Translations under genes and position numbers: made by a program
The notes under the pieces: generated by a model
Database searches by the model: none
Seen by the model: only the letters and a program-made list of their open reading frames with translations
Told to the model about the DNA's origin: nothing
Shown here: piece by piece, positions 21,338 through 33,689 of the stretch
Layout: each line of letters opens with the position of its first letter
Numbering within the stretch: the stretch's first letter is position 1
Source of the DNA: Humulus lupulus
Lineage: Eukaryota; Streptophyta; Magnoliopsida; Rosales; Cannabaceae
Length of the DNA: 64,000 nucleotides
Direction: 5' to 3'
NCBI RefSeq assembly: GCF_963169125.1
Contig: NC_084797.1
Location: forward strand, 100,465,868 to 100,529,867

Positions 21338-23604
21338 TGTAATGCCCTACTACCCTAGAGTTGTTACCACGTGATTTTTAGATGTGCAATTAACTCGCTA
21401 ATCGTGGTTTTAGCTCCAAAAGTGTGATTAAGTAAAAGTTAAGATTCATTTAATAAAACTTTCGTAAAAAGGTTTAAACATTTATTAAAATTATAGAAAA
21501 TTTACATGGGATCCCAAAGTGTTGGTTAAGACATATTTGCAACTCAAAATTCTTTATACAATTGAGCTAGACAACAAAGTCGGTCATTTACACAGCATTC
21601 CTCAAAATTACCCCAACCGTGGCGGCCAGGCAAGCCAAACATGCACGCACCGCTCCATGCCCTCCAACCCATTGTTGGTCGACCTTTTCCTTTCCCTTAC
21701 CTGCACCATAGAGCACCTGTGAGTCGAGGCCCAGCAAGAAAATTTCACAGCACAACATATAATAATTTATATCAACAAATGTATAACTAATCAGATACAA
21801 CAGAAAATCTAAAAGTTTCTATCAGAATTCACAACAGCGGCCTACGGCGGACAAGGTGCGTTACTAGGCATAAAGTTCACGATCTTAATCGAGTGGCTAT
21901 GTACAACACCCTTAGAGGGTATCACCCTGGTGGCCTGCATTCAGCATTCTTAATGCCGATCCCAGCCATTGCCGCTCCCGACCTTTGCCGATTTCGGCCT
22001 TGTCGCTCTCGGCATTTGCTGATCCTTCACAAGCACATGTATGACATAATAGTTACAAACAATTACATATAATACTATGCACAATATAACACAGATAGTC
22101 GGGTCATGCCCTGTCTACGGGCACAAACAATTTTCTTACCTTGAGTTCTGAGATGATAGCACTAGGCGATTCCGAGCACGATCCCTAACCCCGAGCCTTA
22201 GCGGTAAAACCTAGTCACAACGTAATAATAAATAGCCATCATAATCTAAAATAATTAAAAGCCTTCGGAACAAAATACTAGCCTCCGGGACCTCAAATTC
22301 TACTAAACCAGGTAGTAGGATTCTTCCCGAGCTCTTAAGTTTGAGTTCCCAAGCCCAAAACCCCTAATTGGCCACTATTTGTCATTTGAGCTGCGGCCCT
22401 CCTCTGGGTGTCGTGACCCTCCTCAAGTCAGAGAGCTCAAGGATCTCACATGGGAGAGATAGGCCGCGATGCGCCTCAACCTGCGCAATGGCGCTTGGAC
22501 GGTTTCAAAGACCCCTAAGGCCTTCTGGATTCATGCGAGTCGGGGCGCCTGAAGAACAGGGTCGCGGCTCAAGCTCCAAAACCCAGAATTTCCCTCCGTT
22601 TTCTCAAGCCAGAATCACCAGTTCAACCCCTAAACTTGCACAAAACTCAAAGTTACATCTCAATCTTATAACAACACATTATAACCAGCTTATAACCTTT
22701 AAAAACTAAGCTAAAACCTCAGCATAACTTAAAATCCCAACCATTAAGTTCAAAACTCTAGAACACCCTAACGATCAGATCAAAGCTAATCAAAATAGAA
22801 TTAAAGCTTACCTTAACAAGGATCATGACCCTTGAGCTGCTCCTAAACCAATCCTAACCTCTAGCCTTCAATCACAACCTCTAAAGCCTAGGGCATTCCC
22901 AGCCTTTCCCTTTAATTTTCCCAAAACCCCAACTAAGAGGGAGAGAAAGAGACAACGAGAGAGAGATAGAAGAGAGGTTGAGTGTTTCCTTCTGATTACT
23001 TCCCCAAGCTTCTAGCCTCACTCAGACTAGCTAAAGGCCAGCAAAAGACCATAATGCCCCTAACCCAAGTGTCTTCCCTTCAATGCCCTCAAGGGAAAAA
23101 CGATCATTAACCACATTTCCTGCTAATCCTCAAATAAGTTCTATACATTCCCAATCATTCCTGACATACCCAATTAATCACCAAATAGGTACCCGTTACC
23201 TGGTAAATTCCGAACACACACTAACTCCCCAAAATACCCCTAGGCTCACCCCGAGTCGAGTATCTGACCCCGTTGTGACTATTCCACTAATTCGCCCACT
23301 AAGATCGCCTCGTACGGCATATCTCAAATATATCCCTATAACACTGGGGTCTCACTCATAACACATACATAATGCAAATACACCCTTAATGGGTCAAAAT
23401 TTCAAATATGCCCCAATTTACGAAAAATGGGCCCACATGCATATTTAATACACATAAACATGCATAACTATTCACATCACCATATAAATCATTATACCAC
23501 ATAATCACATGTATATTCCATAAATCACACATATAATTCCAATTATGCCCTTGTGGCATAGAAATCAAGGCACTCAACCTTAATAGCAAATTCAGGACGT
23601 TACA
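21338..23604 (-). repeat. LTR-B, 3' LTR of TE-4 (2267 bp)
   Basis: Plus orientation starts TGTAATGCCCTACTACCC and ends TTCAGGACGTTACA. Compared with LTR-C it keeps about 420 bp (roughly 22675-23095) that C has lost. Landmarks on the minus strand: CTTACCTGCACCATAGAGC (21698), TTTTCTTACC (22131) and GCTTACC (22806). Confidence 0.9.
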
Positions 23605-24780
23605 ACTATCCCCCCCTTATTGAAATTTCATCCACAAAATTTATTCAAATATCTCGGGATACTAATTCTGCAACCTGACAATAACTTCAGAGTCAGGTCC
23701 TTTACCTTGCTATTTCTTTGTAACACCTTCACAAGAACGATAGTCTTATTCAGTATGACTTTATCTCTTTCATCTAGAATTTCCTCTAGCTTTTCCATAG
23801 ACAATAAGTTTCACTGAATTTCTAGGTTGTCTTCACCAAATCAGGGGTCGTACTCGACACCTCTTTCCATAACATTGGCTCTAGTAACACTTTTTGAGCC
23901 TCTACCCATGCTGGGGTAAGGTTAATCTGTAGGCCCCTGGCCTAGTCCTTATTAGAATCTCACAAATATATAAAATCTAGAGTCAAGACCCCTCTCTCCT
24001 TTCTGAACCATCTTACCCTTCTAGTCCATAAGACTCGGAGAAATACAAGGTCTCCAATACTGGAACTCCATGTTCTCATATTTAAATTTGCGAACTCTTA
24101 TGTCCTTTCAAATAAGCAGACACCCCTGCCCTAACAATCCTTAGTTACTTCATTAATCCTCCGAACTGATTCTGAACCAGGATACTTCCTGTTCCTTGTT
24201 TCATTTCCCAGAATGAATATTTCTCATTCCCTATCTCACAATATCTTATTCAGAGTCACTCTGACCGTCGACTAGTATTCTTCATTGTAACAATCCATCC
24301 AAGGAATCGTAATGGCCTCACTGTCCTGAAAACTTACATATCCGAGGTAAAATACTTAAAGTCTGAGTCGTTCCCTCAGGTTTTCAGTTTGTCTGAAGGT
24401 AACCAATAATTCTAAATTCCAATCTTATACTCATCGCTCTCTAGGACCCTTTTTAGAACTTGGGAAACTAAAAGGTCTCCATCCAACATTATCGACTTCG
24501 GTGTCCCGACGGGATGTACGATCTCCCTCCGCACATACTCACTCCTATGATAACTTGCTCACACAAACTACAGTGTGCTAATTTAATATGTCAAGTTACG
24601 ACTTCTTGCATCCACTTATCTCACGTACAATCTAAGGTGGTCCATAAATATATTCCCCCATACTCACTCCAGAATAACCTAGAGTCATAATAACCCTTCT
24701 GGTTTCTAATTATCATTTCCCACTTGTTAAAGGATAGGGCAATGCGCCTCCCGATATACAAATTTTAGATCTTAACACCC
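23605..24780 (-). pseudogene. TE-4 integrase and chromodomain remnants
   Basis: Reading the minus strand in shifting frames: traces of the integrase core (CAEGDRTSRRDTEVDNV, out of phase with the usual HGVP-S-I block), IFILGNETRNRKYPGS and EFANLNMRTWSSSIG. The chromodomain-like tail follows (ILDERDKVILNKTIVLVKV, LQRNSKVKDLTLKL) just before the purine tract at 23605-23620. Very degenerate. The domain assignment rests on the tail and on its position next to the 3' LTR. Confidence 0.6.
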
Positions 24781-25621
24781 ATTTAAACTTCTTGAGCTTC
24801 TTGCCCTATGCACTCTCGCTCCATATCTCTCCTCCTGCATTCTCTATAGCAAAGGCCATCCCTACCGCCTTAGCGTAGGTAGAAATCTCGTGGACTGGAG
24901 TGATCCTAACTCTCTGGGCTACCCCAGCGTTCAGTCCTTGAATTAATCGTTCCCTCCGGGTGACATCCATTTGTACCAAATCAAAAGCGAATTTGGCCAA
25001 CCCATCAAGTTCGTTGACATGCCCTGTCACTATCTTACTACCTTGAACCAAATTCATAAACTCATTGCTCTTCGCAATTAAAACTACGTCATAGTAGTAC
25101 CTCTTGGTAAACACTTTTTTGAATTCCTCCCAACCCATCATAACAACATTCTGGGTCTACGATACCACGTCCCATCAAGTTTGGCATCCTCTCGCAGCAT
25201 GTACGTGGCACAAGCTACTCTATCCTTGTCTACCATTCCCATATAGTCAAGGATGGAGCTAATCATGCCCATCCACTGTTCAGCTTTGAACGGATCCAAG
25301 CCTCCTTCGAAAGATGGAGGATAATGCTCTTGGGATCTTTAATAGTAAGTCCCATATGTTTTCACCCTCAGGTTGAACCGAAACTTGTGCCATTGTTGTC
25401 AAAACATACGGAGCAGCATTCCCTGATGGAACCCACTGTCTCAACATCCTAGTCTCCTCCTCTTGCTTTTGTAATCTTTCTTGCATGTCAGCAAACATCT
25501 GCTGCCAATTCCAGAAGGTAGATGGAGGGTTCTGGCCCTGACTACCATCCACAACCCCAATATAACGCATGCCTGGTCTAGTTGACTGCCTTGGATACAT
25601 AGCTTCTGAATCTGTCTGCAT
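24781..25621 (-). pseudogene. TE-4 gag
   Basis: N-terminal piece 25621-25280 (RPGMRYIGVVDGSQGQNPP, MFADMQERLQKQEEETRML, coiled-coil-like). The capsid piece 25141-24806 contains GWEEFKKVFTKRYYYDVVL, NELDGLAKFAFDLVQMD, TRRERLIQGLNAGVAQRV and MAFAIENAGGE. A 140-bp interval with stops separates them. No zinc knuckle follows; the sequence passes straight into integrase traces. Confidence 0.8.
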
Positions 25622-25885
25622 TCATTGACTTAGCCTATCATGCATGATGATCATATCCGAAACTACTCCCCGAGCAGGGCCAACAACACAATAGCCACAT
25701 GCACTAACCATACCAAGACACAAGTCTATAATTTTCATGCTCTCTATATTAACAAGAAGATAAGGCAATTGAAATAAGCAATTAGACAAATATTTCACTT
25801 AATACCAACCAACCCTAAGTCGAGCTTGTCTCTGGCAACAAGTCTACATGATCAGTTAATCTCCTGGAACCATAAACCTTGGCAT

Positions 25886-25897
25886 GCTCTGATGCCA
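25886..25897 (-). other. primer-binding site of TE-4
   Basis: Minus strand TGGCATCAGAGC, one mismatch from the tRNA-iMet complement, three bases inside LTR-C. Confidence 0.8.
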
Positions 25898-26975
25898 AGT
25901 TGTAATGCCCTACTATCCTAGAGTCGTTACCACGTGATTTTTAAATGTGCATTTAACCCGCTAATCAATGTTTTTGCCCCAAACGTGTGATTGAGTAAAA
26001 GTAAATATTCTATTAATAAAACTTCTGTAAAAGGTTTTAAACATTTATTAAAATTATAGAAAAGTTACATGGGATCCCAAAATATTTGTTAAGACATATT
26101 TACAACTCAAAAGTTATTATACAGCCGACCTAGGCGACAAAATTGGTCATTTACACAATGTTCCTCAAAACTACCCAGCTGTGGTGGCTAGGCAGGCCAA
26201 ACATGTACGCACCACTCCATGCCCTCCAACTCATGGTTGGTCGAACTTTTCCTTTCCCTTACCTGCACCATAGAGCACCCGTGAGTCGAGGCCCAACAAG
26301 AAAACTTCACAACACAACATATAATAATTTGTTTCAACAAATGTACATCTAATCAGATACAATAGACAATCTACAAGTTTCTATAAGAATTCACAACAGC
26401 GGCCTACACCGGCCAGGGTGCGTTACCATGCACCAAGTTCATGGTCTTAACCGAGCGGGTGTGTACAATACCCTTAGAGGGTCTTGCCCTGATGACCTGC
26501 ATACATCATACTTAATGTCGATCTTGGCCTTTGCCGCTCTCGGCCTTTGCCGATTCGTCACAAACAAATGTATGACATAATAGTTACAAAAAATTACACA
26601 TAACACTAAGCACAATATAACATAGATAGTCGAGTCATGCCATGCTCTACGAGCACTGGCAGTTTTCTTACCTTATTTCCTAAGCGGACAACATCAGGCG
26701 ATCTCGAGCACGATCCCTAATCCCAAGTCTTAGCGGTAAAACCCAGTCACAACGTAATAATAAATAGCCATGATAATCTAAAACAATTAAAAGCCTTCAG
26801 AACAATATCCTAGTCTCTGAGACCTCCAATCCTACTAAACCAGGTAGTAGGATCCTCCCCAAGCCCCTAAGTTTGAGTTCACGAGCCCAAAACCCCTAAT
26901 TGGCAACTATTTTTCATTTGAGTCGCGACCCGCCTTTGGGCGCTGCGACCCTCCTCAAGTTAGAGAGCTCGAGGC

Positions 26976-29535
26976 TGTGACGCCTTACTACCTAAACTCG
27001 CTAACCGAGTCATTTTTCCATAATTGTGTAACTAAATGTGATTAATGGTTTAGGGTTAAAATTTTTGGTTAAAGATACAATGTTTCACTAAAACGTTTAC
27101 TGTACACAATGGGATCCCAAAATATATTTTAAAGGTTAATTATAATAAAATATTTACAAGGCAAAATAGGGTTTAACCCTAGTTCCTCTTTAAACCCTCG
27201 ACCGTCATGGTCGAGTCGTCACATATGTACACATTGTCACCTAAGCTCTCCAACTCAAGGATGGTCCAGCTTTCTTTTGCCTTTACCTATACCACATAGC
27301 ACCTGTTAGCCGATGTTCAGCAAGAAAAATTAATATGCTCATGAACATGTAATAACATGTCACTGAATTATAATAGGCATGCCTAGCAATAATAGCCATA
27401 TTCATGCATGCAAGCAAGTCCAAATAAATGATTATGGGCCCTACCCCCTTGTATAGATGACTATCAACTCAATTTGGATATAGATGGCTAATGTGTCCAT
27501 CTTTGAATAGGTGACTAATGAGTCAGACACTTGGGCTCTGCACCCTAATCAGATAAGTGACTAATGACTCACGCACTTGGGCTCCGCACCCTAATCAGAT
27601 AAGTGACTAATGAGTCACGCACTTGGGCTTCGCAACCTAATCAGATAAGTGATAAATGAATCACACACTTGGGTTCTGCACCCTAATCAGATAAGTGACA
27701 AATGAGTCACGCACTTGGGTTCTGCACCCTAAGCCATGTGACGTTACAGTCACTTGAGCCTTTTGGCCCTGGCTCTAAGTAACTAGCCTTTAAACTGGAC
27801 AAGCGCTTTTAGTTTAAATCGAACTTAGGGTCGGTCAGGCATTTAATGCTCATGTTGACTAGATCTAATCATTTCGACTCTGCGTTCAATACGCTTATGC
27901 CGCCCTTGACTCATAGGTCAATTCCATACGACTCATGTCGTTTCTGACTAATAAGTCAGTACCACTCACATGTAAGCAATGCACCCAGGCATATATCATA
28001 TGTCAAATATCCAAATATAAGGCATTCAGAATGCTTACTCAACATTCGCTAGCAGAATTATGACCATGCACATTTACAGAGACTCAAGCTCTAATCAATC
28101 TCGTATTCAACATTCATGCCATGCCCTAATCACATGTATCTTACGCATCACGTGCATCACATACTGGGTGCATTTTTCTTACCTTTGTTCCAAGCAAAGG
28201 TTACCAATAAATGAGCGACAAGCACGATCCTGTTTCCAAGCCCCTAGCGATAACCTAGTCATAACCATAATATAAAACCTCATCAAAATGAGTAAATAAA
28301 TACTTCCAAACCCAAACCTAGCCTCCAGGATGTCGAATCCTACTCAACTGGGTAGTAGGATCAATCTCAGGCCCTTAAAATTAAGTTCCCACGTTAAAGA
28401 AAAAACCAAATCTAGGAAAAAATGCACAAGCCGGTCATGACTTAGCCTAGTGAGTCACGACTTGCCCCAAGTCAGAGGGCCCATTGCCTGGGCTCTGGGT
28501 GCGGGCCGCGACTTAACCCTTCTTGGGTCGTGGCGCGCCCCCAGGCTTCCGACTCCTGGCTTCTGGCTTCATCCAAGTTGCGACTTGCTAGAACAAGGTC
28601 ACAACTTGACCACGAAACCAGCCATATTCTTCGACTTTTCCCACTTAAAACCTTCAAAAAACCTACACAAACATATCCAAATCCCAAAATCAAAGTTCCC
28701 AAACATTCTAATTATCCAACACCAATAAAACCCAAGCTTCAATTAATTCGAAAACTCATTAAAACGTAAAATCCAATCAAAGCATAGAACTTAAAACTTG
28801 GATTACCTACGATTGAGTCATTTCCCAACTAAATTCTCCGGCTAATAAGCTTCTAATCTTCCCTAGAATCGCTATGCCTCGATCCTTGTTTGAATCTGAG
28901 TCCTAAAGCTCAAGTTTCCTTTGAAAATGTGATCAGGTGTTGAAAAGGGGATGGGAGGGAGAGAGAACGCTCTAAACGTTCTTTTATTATTAAAACAGGT
29001 TACTTCAAGCTTAAGTAACCTCAAGAAAATCCTAATGCTCAGGGTCCTAAAAACGCCCCCCGGTGTAAAATAGTCAAAATTCTCAGAATTTCCCCTTGAT
29101 CTCACTAACTCCTAATTTATCGTCAAATATTTATTCCCATTACCCAATATCCCGGTAATGTGCTAAATACCCCTTGACTCACTCCGAGTCATGTATGGAT
29201 CCCGTTGTGACTTTCCCACTGGCTTGTCTCCTAGGATCATCTCGTGCTGAGTAACCTTAGCATAAGAAAATAATAATGAAGCACCACACACATACAAAGT
29301 ATATGCCAAATATACCCGTAATGGAGCAAATTATGAAAAGTTCCCAAATAAACAAAAATGAGCCCACATGCATATTTAATACACCTAATTATGCATATCA
29401 AGTCATATTATGATATTATTCACATAATCACATAATGATACACATAAATATTATATAATCACATAATTCAAAAATTTGCCATCTTGGCCCCCTAATCAAG
29501 GCCCTAAGCCTTATTATGAAATTTGGGTCATTACA
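26976..29535 (-). repeat. LTR-D, 3' LTR of TE-5 (2560 bp)
   Basis: Starts TGTGACGCCTTACTACC, ends TTTGGGTCATTACA. Carries five units of a ~47-bp minisatellite, and the 28033-28628 block that is missing from LTR-E. Minus-strand splice-like landmarks: CTTACC at 28188 and ATTACC at 28801. Confidence 0.9.
27520..27735. repeat. 5-copy ~47-bp minisatellite in LTR-D
   Basis: Units CACTTGGGCTCTGCACCC, then TAATCAGATAAGTGACTAAT, then GAGTCACG. Each carries an imperfect palindrome GTGACTAATGAGTCAC. LTR-E of the same element has six units at 32355-32625. Confidence 0.92.
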
Positions 29536-30480
29536 ACTATCCCCTCCTTACAGAAATTTCGTCTTCGAAATTTTATCTGAGTAGCCCAGAATATCAATCC
29601 TACATAAATGATTCCAGTTCCCAAGTCGCTCCCTTGACCTTACTGTTTTTGGTTCATACCTTAATTCAAGGTACAACTTTGTCTCTCAGAACCTTGTTCT
29701 TTTTGTCTCATATCTGAGTTGGCTACCCTTTATAGGATAACTTAACATCTAATTCCAGATTCTCACAACCCAATACATGAGTCTCATCTAGCACATGTTT
29801 CCTCAACCTAGAAATATGAAATACACTGTATATTGCTGACAGTGCCAAAGCTAAGGCCAATCCAAAGGCAGCTTCACTGATCCTATCTAGGATTTCTCAC
29901 GGTCCCACAAATCAAGGGCTCAATTTGCCCTTACCTCCTCACCCCTTTCCCATGGCGATGCTCTAAGGAAGATACAGTCTTCCACTTGGACCTCCATGTT
30001 CTTGCATTTCAGATCAACATAACTTTTCCATTTACTCTGAGAAGCGAGCATCTGAGCTTTAACCTTTTCAATAGCCTCAATGATTCTCTGAACTACCTCA
30101 GAATCCGCATATAAAATCTTATCCATCTCATCCCAAGGAATTGGCGATATACATTCCCTACCATACAACATGTCATAAGGTACCTCTCCAATAACTGGAT
30201 AACTCTCTCTGATTTACCACCAATCTGAGGATAATAAACTATACTGAACTCTAACTGTATATCCATTGCCTTCTGCAACCTTCCCTAAGACTTGAAAGTA
30301 AAAACAGAGTCCTCATCTGATAAGATAGACCTTGAATTCCATGAAGGCATACTACCTCTCTAACATAGAGGTTTGTAAACTGATCAACTGTATTACTCGT
30401 TCTTACTTATAGAAGCTACTGACTTTAAATACTGGTCCATAATAAATCGAACCAAATCACGTTGACCCACTACCCAGGAC
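29536..30480 (-). pseudogene. TE-5 integrase remnant
   Basis: From 30480 downward: VWVNV-like start of the core (CPGxWVNVIWFDLL), NTVDQFTNLYVREVVCLHGI, LQKAMDIQLEFSIVYYPQIG, SERVIQLLE (core Glu region). About 45 residues are then missing before YDMLYGRECISPIPWDE. After that IIEAIEKVKAQMLASQSKW and QVEDCIFLRASPWERGEEV. The remaining 380 bp to the LTR read as broken C-terminal sequence. The purine tract GGAGGGGATAGT lies at 29536-29547. Confidence 0.8.
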
Positions 30481-31045
30481 AGCCACACCGCGAAACCTAT
30501 CGCGATGTTTCCTTACTTCCACTATGGAATACACAAAGGCTATAATGACCTTACAGGTTCTTAATACTCTATCTTGACTTGCTAACAGGTTAAGAACTTT
30601 GTCACGTATTCTGTTACGTCCCTCTCAATCCCAGGCCACAACTATAAAGATTTCAGATCTTGGTACATCTTTCATGATGCCTGAATGAAGAGAATAAGAG
30701 GTAGTATGAGATTCATCCAGAATCTCCCATTTATTCCCAGTGTCCATTGGATCCCAAGTCTGATCCTTATACCACAATAAACTTATACCTGACACTGCAT
30801 AATCCTTAGTTAATCCAGCTAAGACGTTCCCCTAAATTCTTCCCCTCTATGGGTTCACTTAACTGTTTTCCTTTAATCCCCCTTGAAATAGTAAACTCAA
30901 ATGTAATGTTGGCCACCTGGCCCACCAGTAACGCTACTCTAGTTCTGGTCACATCCTTCAACTAACATGTTGCTTGGGTAATCACCTTTTCTTGACAATG
31001 TGGTGTCATAATAACCTACATATTGGTTCTGATCTGTAAGAAGAT
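30481..31045 (-). other. TE-5 internal region between integrase and gag traces
   Basis: No frame longer than a few dozen codons. Where protease, RT and RNase H should be (normally more than 2.5 kb) there are only about 560 bp, in which I recognise no RT motif. Confidence 0.6.
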
Positions 31046-31255
31046 TCAGAACTCTTCTACAAAGAAATTCCCACCTGTTCTCAACCATAGGCTAAGCCAA
31101 ACCAGTGCCACTTTTAGCATAGCAAAGGAAGAGGTGTTCCCTGACAGATTCTGCTGCTGTTTCAAACACCTAATCTCTTCCTCTTGCCTCTGCAATCTTA
31201 ATTGCATATTTGTAAACACCTGCTGGAAATTATGAGGGGTAGGTGAAGAACTCAA
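31046..31255 (-). pseudogene. TE-5 gag N-terminal fragment
   Basis: Residues PHNFQQVFTNMQLRLQRQEE and EIRCLKQQQNLSGNTSSF match the corresponding gag segment of TE-4 (MFADMQERLQKQEEETRML) in layout. The ORF ends at 31046. Weak gag-like traces (CQEKVITQATC, SRGIKGKQLSEP) follow. Confidence 0.7.
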
Positions 31256-31757
31256 ACCCTAGCTATAATTTCTAGCCTCGGTATAACCACCACCAGGTCT
31301 TATTTTCTGCCTTAGATATATACTTGCTGATTGAATTTGCAGTCAATAACTTGACTAATTAAACATGATGAACATATTCAAAATCATTCCCCATGGGAAT
31401 AATCATACCACACTACATTCACAAACCACTGCAGTGCTAAAAATATTCCCATGACATTCATACATCAATCATAACCCCTGCTCTTCCAACATTCATACCA
31501 TGCTTTAAAATTCAGCATGCAAATAACACATTTATATATTCAATGACCAGGTAATCATATAATCATATCAATAGTCAAGAGCCAGGCTCTATCAGAATCT
31601 CATGCTCCATAATACAATATGCAGGCAAAGCATTTACATTCTATTTAAGTAGTTAAGCACATAACCACATAAATAGATACCATACCCTGAGTGAAGCTTG
31701 CCTTTAGTGAAGAGTGTGCATGCCTAGCTTGTCTACAGGAACCCTTAACCTTGGCTC

Positions 31758-31769
31758 GCTCTGATACCA
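31758..31769 (-). other. primer-binding site of TE-5 (tRNA-iMet)
   Basis: Minus strand TGGTATCAGAGC, an exact 12-base complement to the initiator tRNA-Met 3' end, three bases from LTR-E, followed by GAGCCAAGG. Confidence 0.92.
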
Positions 31770-32354
31770 TAATGTAATGCTCTACTACCCAAGGACCCTT
31801 ACGTTGTGCAATTTAAACAGTGCTAAACTCGCTAACCGAGTCATTTGACCATAATCGGGTAACTAAATGTGATTAATGGTTTAGGGTTAAAATTTTTGGT
31901 TAAAGATACAAAGTTTCACTAAAACGTTTACTATACACATTGGGATCCCAAAATATAGTTTAAAGGTTAATTACAATAAAATATTTACAACCAGCCGACC
32001 TAAGTGGCAAAATAGTGTTTAACCCTAGTTCCTTCGTAAACCCTCGGCCGTGGTGGTCGAGCAGCCGCATATGTACACGTCATCACCTAAGCTCTCCAAC
32101 TCCAGGATGGTTCAACTTTCTTTTGCCTTTACCTGCACCACATAGCACCCATCAGCCGAAGCTCAGCAAAAAAACTCAATATGCTCATCAACAGGTAATA
32201 ACATGTCACTGAATTATAATAGGTATGCCTAGCAATAATAGCCTTATTCATGCATGCAACCAATTCCAAATAAATGATTATGGGCCTTGCCCCTGTATAG
32301 ATGACTATCAACTCAATCTACGAATAGATGGCTAATGTGTCCATCTTTGAATAG

Positions 32355-32625
32355 GTGACTAATGAGTCACACACTTGGGCTCTGCACCCTAATCAGATAA
32401 GTGACTAATGACTCACGCACTTGGGCTCTGCACCCTAATCAGATAAGTGACAAATGAGTCATGCACTTGGGCTCCGCACCCTAATCAAATAAGTGACAAA
32501 TGAGTCACACACTTGGGATTCGCACCCTAATCAGATAAGTGACAAATGAGTCACACACTAGGGCTCCCCACCCTAATCAGATAAGTGACAAATGAGTCAC
32601 GCATTTGGGCTCTGCACCCTAAGCT
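32355..32625. repeat. 6-copy ~47-bp minisatellite in LTR-E
   Basis: Same unit as at 27520-27735 in LTR-D, with one extra copy and private variants such as CACTAGGGCTCCCCACCC. Confidence 0.92.
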
Positions 32626-33689
32626 ATGTGACGTTACAGTCACTTGAGCCTTTTGGCCCTGGCTCTAAGTAACTAGCCTTTAGACTAGACAGGCGCTTTA
32701 AGTTTTAATCGAACTTAGGATCGGTCAAGCATTTAATGCTTATGTTGATTAGATCTAATCATTTCAGCTCTATGTTCAATATGCTTATGTCGCTCTTGTC
32801 TCATAGGTCAATTCTATACGACTCGTGTCGTTTCGGACTAATAAGTCAGTACCACTCACATGTAATAAGAAATGCACCCAAGCATATATTATATGTCAAA
32901 TATCTAAATATAAGGCATTCATAATGCTTCGACTTTTCCCACTCAAAACCTTCCAAAAACCTACACAAACATATCCAAATCCTAAAATAAATGTTCCCAA
33001 ACATCCTAATTATTCAACACCAATAAAACCCAAGCTTCAATTCATTAAAAAACTCATCAAAACGTAAAATCCAATCAAAGCTTAAAAACTTAGAACTTAA
33101 AACTTGGATTCCCAACTAAATCCTACAGCTAATAAGCTTATAATCTTCCCTAGAATAACTATGCATCAATCCTTGCTTGAATATGAGTCCTAAAACTCAA
33201 GTTTCCTTTGAAAATGTGATCGGGTGTTGAAAAGGGAACGAGATGGAGAGAACGTTCTTTTATTATTTTAACAGGTTACTTCAAGCTTAAGTAATCTCAA
33301 GCAAATCCTAATGCTCGGGGTCCCAAAAATGCCCCCAGGGTAAAATAGTCAAAATTCCCATAATTTCCCCATGATATCACTAACTCCCAATTTATCGTCA
33401 AATATTTATTCCCATTACCTAATATCCCAGTAATGTGCTAAATACGCCTTGACTCACTCTGAGTCAAGCATGGATCCCGTTGTGACTTTCCCACTGGCTT
33501 GCCTCCTAGGATCGTCTCGTGCTGGGTAACCTTACCATAACCAAATAATAATGAAGCACCACACACATACCACGTATATGCCAAATATACCCATAAGGGG
33601 CCAAATTATTAAAATTTTCCAATTAAATAGAAATGGGTCCACAAGCATATTTAATACACCTAAACATGCATATCAAGTCATATTATGAT

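Noticed and set aside
22368..22709. 113-codon ORF in LTR-B
   Set aside because: Inside an LTR whose other copies do not keep the frame.
27520..27735. Regularly spaced repeats that could suggest a CRISPR array
   Set aside because: Repeats are head to tail without unique spacers, lie inside a plant LTR, and recur in the partner LTR.
28450..28769. Overlapping ORFs of 76-92 codons in LTR-D
   Set aside because: They fall in the GC-rich LTR block, are not kept in LTR-E or in related LTRs, and encode nothing recognisable.
31758..31769. tRNA-like match near LTR-E
   Set aside because: Only 12 bases complementary to the initiator tRNA 3' end. It is a primer-binding site and not a tRNA gene.
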